A stretch of DNA of 64,000 bases from Lactarius indigo (taxonomy: Eukaryota; Basidiomycota; Agaricomycetes; Russulales; Russulaceae), in contig JAFKAC010000040.1 in the NCBI GenBank assembly GCA_025766275.1, forward strand, positions 496,001 through 560,000, in the 5' to 3' direction. Shown here in pieces: positions 21,793 through 33,320 of the stretch. How positions within the stretch are numbered: the first letter of the stretch is position 1; every line of letters begins with the position of its first letter. The notes under the pieces are model-generated. The model made no database searches and was not told the origin of the DNA. It worked only from the letters and a program-made list of their open reading frames with translations. The position numbers and the translations under genes were made by a program.

Positions 21793-24121
21793 ACACCCTT
21801 GTCGATGATCACGTTAACCAAGCTGGAACACGCCGACAGCACCGCCTCTTCTCGGTCTTCCCACCGCCAATCTGCGATCAATTTCGGGATCCCTCCTGGA
21901 CCGATGTCAAACGCAAGCACATCCGCAAGCTCCTCAACCCGGAATGGGCGACTGGCAACCGCGAGACATTGCAAAAGTCGATATGCGTGCTCCCGGTTCG
22001 CATTGTCGATCTCCTTCAGTATCCGCTTGTACGTCTCGTCCAGTGATTTCGGCAATTCTTCGAGAATTCGACGCAGATTCGTCGGAAAACAGTGTCGCAG
22101 CACCTCCAATTGGCAATAAACCCACCGAAACCTGTGCTAGAGTATAAGAGTGGGGCCACCGTGAGCATTCAAGGTCACTCTTACATGCCGTCTGCTTTCT
22201 CCGTCAGTCTCTCGATCACCATATCCTTCTCCTCGTCTCGCCATCTCTTCGTCTTTCTGTCTGAGCGGATAAAATGCGTGATATAATTGTTAATGTCCTG
22301 GATTTGTCCGATTTCGTTGTGGAGGGATACCTGTTGAGTTGCCAATGGCTCGAGCGCGGTACGGATGTCGAACTCGGGACGACTCGTGACACATAATCGC
22401 AGAGTAGGATGGCGGAGGTTAACAATATCATCTATGAGGTCCAGAAACTTTTCACGTGGCGACGGTAATCCAGAATCGTACGGACACTCGTCAAGAGCGT
22501 CCAAGACAAGATAGATTGGCGCTGGTCCTGTGGTGGTAAGCATATTCTTGAGGCATTGTGAAAGTGAGTCGTTGGTTGGTTGTTCCGATCCCTCTTTGTA
22601 TGCGCAGTACAAGGAGTAAAGAGCGTCACAGAATATATCTGATTGATCGGAGAGTTGGACTAGAAGGGAGGATAATAGAGCGCGGGAGTCCTGCTTCGCT
22701 TTGTCCTTGAAATCGAAGTAAAAATAAGCCAAGAAAGCTGATCCGGCGTTGGATATGGGTTTGATATCGCGGATGATTGCGGAGCTTGTCGATGATATAA
22801 GTTTCAAGTAAGACGCAACTCGGCGGGGGGTAACGCACCTGAGAATACTCTTCCCAGAACCAGCTATCAATTGAGGAATCGTTAGTTGTAATTAAGACTG
22901 AGATGGTGATGGAAATGTACGTTTTCCGTGAATCCATAACAAGGAACCAGATGTTTTCCAATTCGCGTGGGTTTTCCCTTTGATGCACCATTCCGCGGTA
23001 CCTTCGTGGTGAGCATCGGACGCTGTGTTGTAATTGACGGATGGATCAGGGGGGGCGACCCATTTTCGCAGGTTCTGGCGCAACTCATTCCCTGTAAGAG
23101 TGGTCAAGGTTTGGTGGTCGGATGAGGTTAGAAGGCGACGGACGGTTTAGGTGGCTGACTTGATTGATGACTTGTTGAATTGCTACTCCGTTCTCCTTTA
23201 TACCTAACGAAGTGAAATGCTGGGGTCAGGTTGAGGGCCGATAAGTATAACTCACCATGACTGACTGAATCGACTTTGTTGTCGACGCTCCGCACCCTTT
23301 CATCGATGCCACGAGTGATAGTTAGGGCTTCTACTGCTGCCATCCGAGCCTCCTCTTGCGTCAATTGGTCCAGTCGTTGAAGCGCGTCCTCGACATCAGT
23401 TCTTCCAATCAGCTTCTTGAGGTACTTCTCTGCGTGATGCTCGATATTTGGGGATATATCGGAATGGAAGGACATACTCGTTCGTCCCTGCCTGATCTCT
23501 TTCGTCACGACCCCAAGGATCGAGATCACCTCAACCATGATCTTTACAATAATGTCCGTCATCGCTGCGGTCGGCCGGACATGTATATATCTTTCAAGAC
23601 GCATAAAAAAGTATTCCATGCTGCCAAACAGATCCACAAGAGAATCTTGGCTAGCGTGGACGTCCTTAACGGCCTAATAGATAGAGATGTCAACAAGATA
23701 CATGTCGGGCCAAGTGAGATGCGCACTTGGAGGAGGACACCAATCCCAGCGAAAATCGCCTTCGCAGGTGGGAACGCCTGTATTTATCCATGTCAGAGGT
23801 AGATCTCAAGTGGGTCAATATCTCGCCACTTACCAGCCCAACACCTTCGCCGAGGGTCGCAGAGAAAGCGTACAGTACATTTACAGTGGGATCCAGCCAC
23901 TTTGTGAACCTTTCATCTGCGCTTTGAGATCGATCGAACGCCTGTACTTGAGCTCGAAGAATGGCGAGAATGGCATTGGGAGAGTCGCAGGACTGCAGCT
24001 GGGTGGCTAGAGGATGAGAAGCGATGTTTTTCTTTGTCTGTTTGTTGTACGCTTTCAAAGCAGCTTCGAAGATTTTCCCAAAGTCCATAGAAGACGTGGC
24101 GGTAGACGGAACTTGAGACAT
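21793..24121 (-). CDS. NLR-like gene B, 5' part: Goodbye-NACHT-winged helix
   Basis: Exons 24121-23834, 23777-23727, 23673-23256, 23203-23144, 23091-22921, 22863-22839, 22784-22185 and 22131-21793, interrupted there by the copia LTR. The Goodbye domain is followed by a linker shortened to two heptads (GIDERVRSVDNKVDS). The P-loop is formed by joining exons 5 and 6 (GKPGSGKS); Walker B is IYLVLDALDE; then CVTSRPE and the winged-helix segment ELPKSLDETYKRILKEIDNA. Exons 1-2 and the start of exon 3 are identical to gene C. Intron 2 uses donor GTGCGC. No disabling change other than the insertion was seen. A protein made from this part would stop soon after entering the LTR. Confidence 0.88.
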
Positions 24122-27100
24122 AATGATAGTTGAAGGAACCTAGGTGGATACTTGGGGATACAGGCAAATCTCGCTGGGAAGGGTGGTTAAACCTTGAGGG
24201 CACCGGTTCGCACAGCTCCTGAATTACGGCCAGGATAGGACGCCTCGTGTTGAACAGATAGACGCCCTGATATTCCCAGGAAGCCGCGACGATGACTTAC
24301 ACGCACAGATTCGCTGCGGCCAGCCCGATATGCAAAAGACGCAGGCCCGGGAAGAGTGTCACGCATACATTTGTTCATCACTCTTGGACAGGTATAAATA
24401 TGAGAAGCAAACGGCAAGTTCTCCCCTTTTTTTCTACTTTGAGCCATTCTTGCGAGATCAAGAGTGCCTCATGGACAGAACCATGCATTCAACCATCAGT
24501 TTACATGATGACCCGGCACATAACTAGTTTCGACCTCTTATGGAATGAACCAGCCCCAAAGAATCTGTATTTGCAAATTCTGGCTCGAGATGTGAGCGAG
24601 AATATGGGTTCGCGGGGAGATGATGCCCGCCGTTAGTGGTGCCTTCTAGCTTGAGAGTAAAGAGGGGATATAATATCACACTCATCGCCAGCGCAAACTA
24701 TCAATGGTCTCATGTCTTTGCCCAGCGAACAACATCCCCATTCACGATCGACCGTCTGCCTTACTCCAAAGAACTGCACCGCCACCAGTTCCCGTGAATC
24801 TCCCAGAGCTGGAGCTGCCTTGGGCGTGATCCCTGTAATGAATTAATTAACCACTGACGATATAGGACTGGAGGGTTGAGAGGGGCCACGCACCTCCAAG
24901 GACATCCCTCAATCCCATCTGTCGCCCGAATACCAACTCGTGAGAGTCCAGCGTTCCTAGCACCCTCGAGAACCTCCACGTCATTCCCACAGGCGATGGT
25001 CGTGGCGAGCGCAATCGCAAACGTACCATACCAGGCGCCGGGGTTGCCGTGGTCGACACACGCCATCAGTGCGCCGTAAGACCCGCGATTGCACGAGTGC
25101 GAACGTGCGATGCACCCCAGGATCACAATCCGCCTCGAACTTGGGCCCTTGGCTGGGAAATCCGTCAAATTAGTCTTAAGGGGACGCACAATTTATAATC
25201 TTGAATCTACACATGCACGTGGACCCTCTTCGGGATTGAACCCCCAGGCCCGCGATCCCGCATAGGACGTCCGAGCCACTTGCGCGTAAGCAATACCAGT
25301 CCCGGCTTGACGGATCGACCGTGTGGGTAGTGGAAGAGTATCGCAGTGCCAATGCGGCGTGGGTGCACAAGTTGTGGGTATGCAGACCTGATTCGAGAGA
25401 ACGGCCCAGCGAGATTGTTGAAGAGTTATGAGAGCGCGAAGATGTATCTGAGCGTCATTGTTGCAGGGTCAAGCGTTGTTGCAGTTTTCGTCGTCTCCGC
25501 GTCTGTCGTTGATCGAATTTTCTCGCATCTAAAAAATACTCATATCGCAGCACGCATCGCCAACCTGACCGTCGTCACTAGGACCAAGAAAGGCGCCTGT
25601 GCGTAGAAGTGCGTACTTGAGAACGGACATCTCTATCCACCCCTACTGGCTTTTAACGCCCAAAAGTCATACTTGACTATTTGTCCTACTGTTACGAGGT
25701 GCTATGCGGTCCTCTTATTCTGCGTGTGTTCCGCTGAGGTACAAGTAAACGACCAAAGTAAGGAAGAAGGCAAAGACACGAGCCAGAAATACGCTCTTGT
25801 ATGCGTCTTATTTCCCCCTCACCACTTACTCGAGCATGAAAGAATATGTTAAGGACAGAGTGTATGCGTGTTTGCATTGCCCGGTGCGCGAATGAGATGT
25901 GCATTGGAAAAAGAGCATGGGATGAGCAGAATGCGGCCACCGTAGAGTGCCGTGGCCTCTCCCAAGTGGGGGTCGACAGAAGAGTGGAGGTCTGGGAGTT
26001 CGGGCGGGGTCAGGGATGGATAGATTGGGGCTCCCCGTGGCAGAAAGGGAAGAGGGGGTAGAGAAAAGACGATATGTGGGACGAGGCGTTTGTTCTACGA
26101 ATCGATGGGTATGATGGCTCGATGGGGGGTGGGTGAGACTGACTTGCACTTTGATCCAGTTCGGTGGGCTAGAATCAGTTATGATATGGCCAGAGACATC
26201 GCAAGCGTTATCGCGACTGTGGCCGTAACTTACTGTAGTGCAAGCGTCGCAATTTGCCTTTTTCAGCGCGCGGCTGGTTGCAAGCGAATTGGTGCTTGCT
26301 TACGTTACAGTTCAACAGCCTTTCTTTCGCACAGATTTATTCTGTGGACCCACTGCTGCCACATGTGCGCCTCTACTTCTGAAGGCGACCTCCCTGCTGC
26401 GATTGATTCATGTACTCACTCTTCCCAGCCAGTCCGCACTCGTGTTTGCCCTACTGTCACCTCTTTGTGTCCTCAAAGGAGCGGTCGGTCTTCTCATCTT
26501 GTGGCGCCACGGAGGAATAGTTCCTGAAGATGAAGAATGTGCACAGCTCACCCCTTGAACCTCCTGTCAGTTCTCTATCCGGATGGCTGCGGTGTCTAGA
26601 GTCTCGATTCACGAACTGTCGGTGCTTATCTGAGTCACCTTGCTGTTCTACTTCATTCCATTCGATTTGCGTAGCATGCTCCTGTAAGGTTCGCGTGTCA
26701 GGAAACGAGGTGTTCAACGCAACATGGTCTTCACGTGACCCTATTTATCCGTCCCTCCCCGGGTGTGTTGCCACAACACAATGGTGGGGAATCTATCATT
26801 CCTTGGTACAGGACTTTCGTGTGTGTTATCGTGACTGTTTGTTCAACGAGATGTTCGACTCGGCGTTTACCGGATCTGGGATGTGTCATTGCCGCAACAC
26901 AGCGGGGCGTAATGAGTTGTTCCTATTACCGAGCACTCACCGCCTTCCCTTCGTTCCCTCTCCCCTGCGTGTCTGGCGCACATGTGGACCCCATCTACAC
27001 ACCAGACATCGTATCAAACTCACATCGGACCTTCATTGCACTTTCTCGGGCGAGGCATCCACACCTCCCCCTAGTCTTGTCAGAATGCCTCACGTGTACT

Positions 27101-27137
27101 CCCTGACTGCAGTTCGGTATCAGTAACATTCCAAGCA
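24122..27137. other. Spacer 2 between NLR B and H2A.Z copy 2
   Basis: No intact gene. The first ~170 bp closely resemble spacer 3. The second unknown-frame piece is present at about 24890-25110 (minus strand: FAIALATTIACGNDVEVLEG), while the KMENM piece is absent, apparently deleted. The AAFCSSHA block is at about 25855-25940, and the H2A.Z upstream block at about 26900-27137. Confidence 0.55.
24265..24280 (-). promoter_or_regulatory. Conserved upstream dyad, gene B
   Basis: CCCTGATATTCCCAGG (one G short of the full CAGGG arm), about 145 bp before the ATG of B, preceded by GATAGACG. Confidence 0.45.
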
Positions 27138-28372
27138 ATGCCACCGAAAGCGGGAAATGCGGAAAATCCAAAGTTGGCGAACCTCCCTCGACCGAGGTCA
27201 AAGGTATTCAGACCCCCAACGCGGAAGCCGGCTTCCAGGACGGCTTCTTTTTCACCCTCACCTTAGTCACGCGCTCCGCACCAGGTCATCCTGCTTCTAG
27301 TTCCCCGATGGCCGTATCAACAGATAACTGAAACAGTGCACACAGAACAACGTCCGCATCGGCGCGAAGGCCGCCGTTTACACCTCGGCTATCCTTGAAT
27401 ACCTCACCGCCGAGATCTTGCAGATAGCAGGTCCGTCGCGTGCTCTTCTCTCCTCTGTACTGTACTTACACATATGGTGATCAAGGAAATGCCTCAAAAG
27501 ATCACCGTGTCAAGCGTATCACGCCAGGACATCTACAGCTCGTTGTTCGGGGAGACGAGCTCGATACGCGAGCAACGATCGCTGGTGGTGGCGGGCTGCT
27601 GTTCATTCATAAGGCCCTGACTGCCGGAAAGATTAAGGGCCTGTCCGGCGCGGCTGGGCCCTGAAACAATGTTTCAATGGGCCCTCTGTTTCCCACCTGG
27701 GAAACAGAGGCTGCGGCAAAACATTGTTTTAATTATCCAGGACCTCCGAACGCATTGACATACAAAAATAAAAACATTGTTTTGAACCGTCTCGTTACAT
27801 GACAAAGCGTGACATCGTTACATCAAGATCCTGAGCACACCTACCAAATTGAGTGGCAAGCGCGAGAATCAGAGCCGCCATCAGGCTCATCCCCTCACCA
27901 CTTATCATATGGCATGTAAGTCCTGCCACGAGGCAAGCTGCAAATAACAACTATGGAGGCCACTACAGTGCCAGCAGCAAGGCAGTGGTAACAATATTTA
28001 TACCCTTGCTCTCACTTAGTACAGCGTAGATACGATTATTGCTGAATATTGAAATGGAAGCCCTCTAATTACTGTTATATGCGCGTGCGCCTTATGAGTG
28101 CCAACGTGTGGAGCATATATTGTAACACGGGTGGTCACAGTCACTCTCGACACAGAGAAAGTCAAAGGAAAAAGAGGTCAGACCTCTTTTTCTGGTTGGC
28201 AGGGAGAATCTCATTCTTGTCTCACAGTCTCTCGTGACACAAGGTTTGCCGAACGCGTCACATTCTCATTCTCAATTAATCAAAACATTGTTTATGGTTT
28301 GGCCCATGTCTCGCGCGAGAAAGCGTTTGCCGGACAGGCCCTAAGAAACCAGAAGGCGCACCAGCTGCGTAA
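27138..28372 (+). pseudogene. Histone H2A.Z copy 2, interrupted by a MITE
   Basis: The ATG at 27138 (MPPKAG) is followed by a 1-nt loss; the other frame then reads KSKVGEPPSTEVKGIQT. Exon 2 is 27301-27430 with a stop at 27325-27327 (TAC to TAA) but otherwise clear ([20 protein letters not shown]). Exon 3 starts at 27486 ([20 protein letters not shown], one Glu codon lost; [11 protein letters not shown]), is interrupted at 27637 by the MITE, and resumes at 28345 to TAA at 28370-28372. Confidence 0.83.
27637..28341. mobile_element. 705-bp MITE, PIF/Harbinger (Tourist)-like
   Basis: Terminal inverted repeats GGGCCTGTCCGGC (13 bp, exact). 3-bp target duplication TAA at 27634-27636 and 28342-28344. 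No transposase frame. Further partial inversions lie inside near both ends (AAACAATGTTT-type segments). TIR start GGGCC and a TWA duplication are typical of PIF/Harbinger. Confidence 0.82.
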
Positions 28373-28855
28373 TGTACGCAACGGTGATGTCATATGCCCT
28401 CGTGCTCAGAAGTAGGACAACGTCGGAACATTAGGTGTCGGGCGAATGGACGCCTTGAGGATAGATACCGTTGTATCTGTATACTTACATTTTGTGTTTA
28501 TCCTAGGCTCATAGACATGTCGCGTTCGCTTTTCTGCATGGAATCAATTCCAATTCCAATGCGAAGCGCTGGTCTCGCAATTGTTGAGGGTGCTAACATC
28601 ACTTGCAATGAGAGGGTTAGGTTTCGTTTCAGGTTTGTAGACCCCCATGTTTGCTCAGGGTTCTGTATGTGTGTGAACCGCCTACACTCTGGGACTGGAA
28701 ATTAGTTGGATCAATATTATTGAACTGCGAGCTTGCGCCACAGTAAACACCTCGAAATAATTTCAAAAGGGCGAGTCATACCTTTGGTCTTTAGTTTTAC
28801 GAGCTCATTTCCTGCACTGCTACTATCAATGGGAAGTCCCATCCCAGTTAAATGG

Positions 28856-29209
28856 TGCTGGAGTGTTTAGCCCTTGGTTCAGCCACACATGATGCACCAG
28901 TGTCGAACAGTCTCGGGCCGGCTGGACCGGCAACACATGAACGTGTTAAGTTGGGCTCAGTTGCCTGACCGTGGTCTTACTTTATCATCCTGAGAAATTA
29001 ATTTTCTTTCATACTTATACACTTTGTAGTCTTAGAGTACATACCTCAGCTGTTTCTCCCAAACGCTGAGGTTAGTAACTTACTTTACATTCTCATATGT
29101 TACCTTACGGTGTATTTAGTCGCGCTTTCTCGCGCTCCTACAGGTACATACACAAATGTTATTAGCCATTTCTCCTAAACGCTGAGTCGCGCTTTCTCAC
29201 GCTCCTACA
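28856..29209. mobile_element. Putative solo LTR, 354 bp
   Basis: Begins TGCTGGAG and ends CTCCTACA; flanked by AATGG at 28851-28855 and 29210-29214. It interrupts sequence that is continuous in the other tail regions. It has internal near-repeats (TTTCTCC-AAACGCTGAG twice, GTCGCGCTTTCTC twice). It is unlike either LTR elsewhere in the window. Confidence 0.65.
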
Positions 29210-29515
29210 AATGGTGACCCGGATAGACCTCAATCGAAATGCCTGAAGCCAGTTCTCACGAATCACACCAGTCACTCCAGCCTGACTCGGAGCTCATCTG
29301 ATCGCCGTATGTCGCAAGAGTGTTCTCGATTCTGAGAACGAAGTAGTACAAGCGCTGTACCGTTAATAAAAGAACGACGTAGGGACAACTACACGCGTAT
29401 AACAGGAATTCGAAACGATCACACGTATTTTACACACGATTTCACCTCATAGATAATGTGAGTCGCTGTAGAGGGAGTCAATATACTGTAAATGAGCAGG
29501 GAAATCGTCACTTAC

Positions 29516-29822
29516 TTCCGACCTCAACCCGCCACCCTGTGCCCAGCACAGCCCCGTAAGCGCTAACCCATTGTGTTCCGTCTCCTTTTTAAAGGAGCCT
29601 TGTGCTTGTGGTAAACATCTTTCTACGCCTACCTTTTCCCCGTGACCCGGCCTCCTCTACGCTTGAGGTGACCATGTGTATTTGCTCCGGCGACTACTTA
29701 TATCCTTCCCGGCATTCTCCAGCCATCATGCGGGCCCAGCCCATATCCATTTGTACTTATTTCCACGTCATGTGTCGAAGACCGGCTTTGTATTATTTAC
29801 TGCTCCGGAATATAAATTCATT

Positions 29823-29854
<32 letters not shown>
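29516..29854 (+). mobile_element. LINE 3' end, 5'-truncated, with 31-nt poly(A)
   Basis: Shares its 3' UTR with the LINE at 31791-33320 (CCTGTGCCCAGCACAGCCCC; GACCGGCTTTGTATTA). It ends in A at 29824-29854 and is flanked by CGTCACTTAC (29506-29515 and 29855-29864). Only non-coding sequence is present. Confidence 0.88.
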
Positions 29855-29855
<1 letters not shown>

Positions 29856-29901
29856 GTCACTTACATAGGTCTACAAGTTAACTATCTTCCGTCTCGTTCT
29901 C

Positions 29902-31790
29902 TTATTGTGCTGCGTGCCAGGAGAGCAACCGCATGATTTCCTGCCGGTCTGGGCCTGAGGATACCTCGGATGGGGTCTTTCCTCTGCAGTTGCGCAGCTG
30001 CACATCCGCACCGTGGTCTAACAAGAGCTGTACAACGTCTAACTGTTCTCTAGTCCAACCCTGTGATGCTCGGTGTAATGGGGTCGATCCCTCGTTATCC
30101 TGGGGATTGACCTCCACATTGCGCTCGAGTAGCGTCCGACAGACTTCGAGCTGACCGAATTGGGCTGCGAAATGCAGCGCAGTGTTTCCTTCGTCGTCGC
30201 GGATATCCGCATCCGCATTGTGGTCCAGCAAATACTGCACAACATCGGTGTATCCGTATAACGATGCCGCCATAAGTGGAGTAGATCCATCGACAACCCG
30301 GGTGTTGACCTCCGCATTGTGCTCAAGGAGTATCCGGGCAACTTCGATGTTCCCGCAAGCAGCTGCCCAGTACAGTGGGGTCTGGCGGTACGTGTCCTGG
30401 AAGTTCACGTCCGCACCACGGTCGAGCAGCCACTTTGCGGCGGTAAGGTGTCCGTGTTGTGACACAAGGTGGAGTGGAGTCACCTTTTTCACATTGAGGG
30501 CATTCAGGTCAGCGCCGCGCTCTCTAAGGAGCTGGGCGACCTCGAAGTGACCGTTGAAGAGCGTCGCATGAAGCGGAGTCCCACAGCGGCCTCCAAGAGC
30601 ACTTAGTTGCTGTAGATGTTTGTCAATGAGGCGTTTTACGAGGCCGTGGAATCCACAGAATGCAGCATAGTATAAGGGAGATGCTGAAGTCAATGTGGCA
30701 TCCTGCCACGACCTCTCGGGCTTGTCTACGTCATGTATTCGGACCCACGATCGAAAATAGGGTTTGTCGATGTCGAAGAAATCGTCCATTGCATCCTTTA
30801 TGCGCATTTCTACATTCCCGACCTTGGCATGCCCAACCCAATATTCCGCAGCATATCGAACAAGAGGGACCTTCTTGATGCCATCTTTATCCTCAGTACC
30901 ATCATCTAGGGAGAGTAGGACGCCGAGACACGCCTGGGCAAGAATCATGTGCGAAGGTTCGACGGAGATATGAAAACAGGACACATCTTCTGCGCAATCC
31001 ACAAGGCGATCCGATGTCAGGAATTCCTTTACGGAAAAGTGAGAGAACTGGACAACTCGGAAGCCGTCATCGACGATCACGTCAACCAAACTGGAGCACG
31101 CCGACAGCACCGCCTCTTCTCGGTCTTCCCACCGCCAATCCGCAATCATTGACGGGATCCCTCCTGGACCGACGTCAAATGCAAGCACATCCGCAAGCTC
31201 CTCAACCCGGAATGGGCGACTGGCAACCGCGAGACATTGCAAAAGTCGATATGCGTGTGCCCGATTCGCATTGTCGATCTCCTTCAGGATACGCTTGTAC
31301 GTCTCGTCCAGTGATTTCGGCAATTCTTCGAGAATTCGACGCAGATTCGTCGGGAAACAGTGTCGCAGCACCTCCAATTGGCAATAAACCCACCGAAACC
31401 TGTGTCAGAGCATAAGAGTGGGACCACCGTGAGCATTCAAAGATACCCTTACATGCCGTCTGCTTTCTCCGTGAGCTTATCGATCACCATATCCTTTTCT
31501 TCATCTCGCCATCTCTTCGTCTTCCTGTCCGAGCGGATAAAATGCGCGATATAATTGTTGATGTCCTGGATTTGTCCGGTTTCGTTGTGGAGAAATAGTT
31601 GTTGAGTTGCCAAAGGCTCGAGCGCGGTACGGATGTCGAACTCGGGTCGACTCGTGATACATAATCGCAGAGTAGGATGGCGGAGACTAACAATATCATC
31701 TATGAGGTCCAGTAACCTTTCACGTGGCGACGGTAATCCAGAATCGTACGGACACTCGTCAAGACCGTCCAAGACAAGATAGATTGGCAC
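29902..31790 (-). CDS. NLR-like gene C, 3' part: end of NACHT, winged helix, eight ankyrin repeats
   Basis: Rest of exon 7 (31790-31453, from Walker B, IYLVLDGLDECP) and exon 8 (31399-29902). Exon 8 gives the winged helix, VVQFSHFSVKEFLTSDRL and eight ankyrin repeats (QTPLYWAAACGNIEVARILL) ending SWHAAQ-TAA. Together with 33335-35005 the spliced gene is 3177 nt (1058 residues) in one frame once the LINE is removed. Apart from the LINE it looks intact. Confidence 0.87.
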
Positions 31791-32999
31791 AAACTACGGG
31801 TTAGGTCTGGAAAAACCCAACAGTGCCCCACTGCCTTGGAGGCTCTCGCCAGCAAAGTCGACCCAGTGTTGACGGAGCGGGTTGACGTCACAGCCGTCGC
31901 TCCCTGGGAGGTCCCAAACTGGGAAGCGCACGTGAACTGTGAAGGGAAATCAGACCCCAAGTCCCGAAAGCAGGCTGTCAAGGGGCTTTACGCCAATTGT
32001 CAGTCGATGAGTAGGGTTATAATCCGATTGGCCAGCACCATCTCGAACCGCCACCGGTTTGATGACAAACACGTGGGCGGGGCTGCGATTGATGTCACAT
32101 CGGGTCACGCGCCCCCCTTATCACGAAGTTGGGCTATGGGTACGGAGGTGGAAGACAATGACGTGGCGCTGTTCGGCCTTGCCAAAACGGCGGAATTCAT
32201 CACAGCTGAGTACTCACATGCGGCCCCTAGATCCATTTACATACTATCCAACAATGAGTCCACATTGACTCATATTACTTCTTACCGCTTGTTCAATAAC
32301 CAAAAAGAGGTGCTCACATGGCACCACGCTCTCACTTCTTTCTTCGCACAGCCTAGGGACACGAGGATCACCCTTGTGTGGTCGCCGGTTGACCAGAAGA
32401 GAGCTCCGGATTCCCGCGCCCGCAAAGCAGCACTCAAGGCTTGTCAAGACCCATCCCCTTCTGCATCCCACCCTATCCGCTCTACCACGTGGATGCGGAA
32501 ACACCTCAGAGGCGCCGCCTTTCGGTCATGGGCGGCGGACTGGCGCACCACCATATCCAAACCACACCGTCCCCGCGCCTACGGACACTCCATCGACACC
32601 ACCAGGCCACCAGATGGCCGCAACCACCCCCTATGGCTGGCCGCCATACCCCCCAAAAAGCCCAGTGATGACTATGTGCACATTAATCGCCGCGCACATT
32701 CCACTGCCATGCAACTTGCAACACTACATTCATTTACATCCGACTACACTCTCTCACACCGCCCCGACCTGCCGCTGAGCGACTCCCTATGCCCAGCATG
32801 CAAAGTGGCAAATTCATTCAACCACCAAATCCTCCACTGCCCTCTGTATACCACAGCACGTCGCAAGGCGTTCCATTTCTACCTCGATCAGTACACCAAC
32901 CCACTCCGCATTTTCTACGTGCTGGAGTATCACCTATGCCTTTTCCTGCAAAGTTCAGTCGCTGCTTATGCCCCCAGGCGCCCAAGAAACCCTGGATGA
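31791..32999 (+). CDS. LINE ORF2 C-terminal fragment: RNase H and Cys/His domain
   Basis: Open from the truncation point, with no start of its own, for about 402 codons. The middle resembles an RNase H domain of fungal LINEs (HVGGAAIDVTSGHAPPLSRS, FITAEYSHAAPRSIYILSNN, LVWSPVDQ). The C-terminus has CPACKVANSFNHQILHC, the usual Cys/His motif at the end of such ORFs. The RT and endonuclease are missing through 5' truncation. A Tad-like clade is my best guess. Confidence 0.75.
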   Translation, partial: KLRVRSGKTQQCPTALEALASKVDPVLTERVDVTAVAPWEVPNWEAHVNCEGKSDPKSRKQAVKGLYANCQSMSRVIIRLASTISNRHRFDDKHVGGAAIDVTSGHAPPLSRSWAMGTEVEDNDVALFGLAKTAEFITAEYSHAAPRSIYILSNNESTLTHITSYRLFNNQKEVLTWHHALTSFFAQPRDTRITLVWSPVDQKRAPDSRARKAALKACQDPSPSASHPIRSTTWMRKHLRGAAFRSWAADWRTTISKPHRPRAYGHSIDTTRPPDGRNHPLWLAAIPPKKPSDDYVHINRRAHSTAMQLATLHSFTSDYTLSHRPDLPLSDSLCPACKVANSFNHQILHCPLYTTARRKAFHFYLDQYTNPLRIFYVLEYHLCLFLQSSVAAYAPRRPRNPG

Positions 33000-33320
33000 A
33001 GGAGCTCTTCGATCGCAACCGCCGCCCTGTGCCCAGCACAGCCCCGTAAGTGCTACCCCTTTTGTGCTCCGTGCCCTTTTAAGGGTCCCTTGTGCTTTGG
33101 TGATCTCACTTTACCTACACTCTCATTTCAAACCTTACTCGTTTCCTCTGGGAGGTGACGCCTAGCTGAGTTATTTTTCTTGGCTATTCTATCTTTCTCG
33201 ACCGCATGTGAGTTTTGGCTTACTTAATTTACTTAAATCCTCTCGCGCCTTGATTGGAGACCGGCTTTGTATTACGTACTGCCCCGGAATAAAAATCGAT
33301 TCAAAAAAAAAAAAAAAAAA
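31791..33320 (+). mobile_element. Non-LTR retrotransposon (LINE), 5'-truncated, inserted in NACHT exon of gene C
   Basis: 1530 bp ending in about 18 A, flanked by AGATAGATTGGCAC (31777-31790 and 33321-33334). Opposite orientation to the gene. The duplication codes PIYL, so the break lies one residue before Walker B. The only frame is the C-terminal end of ORF2. Confidence 0.95.

Larger units (their letters stand above)
28373..29901. other. Tail region 2 between H2A.Z copy 2 and NLR C
   Basis: Diverged copy of 6026-6862, lengthened by an LTR-like insertion (28856-29209) and a LINE tail (29516-29854). No gene seen. Confidence 0.55.
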
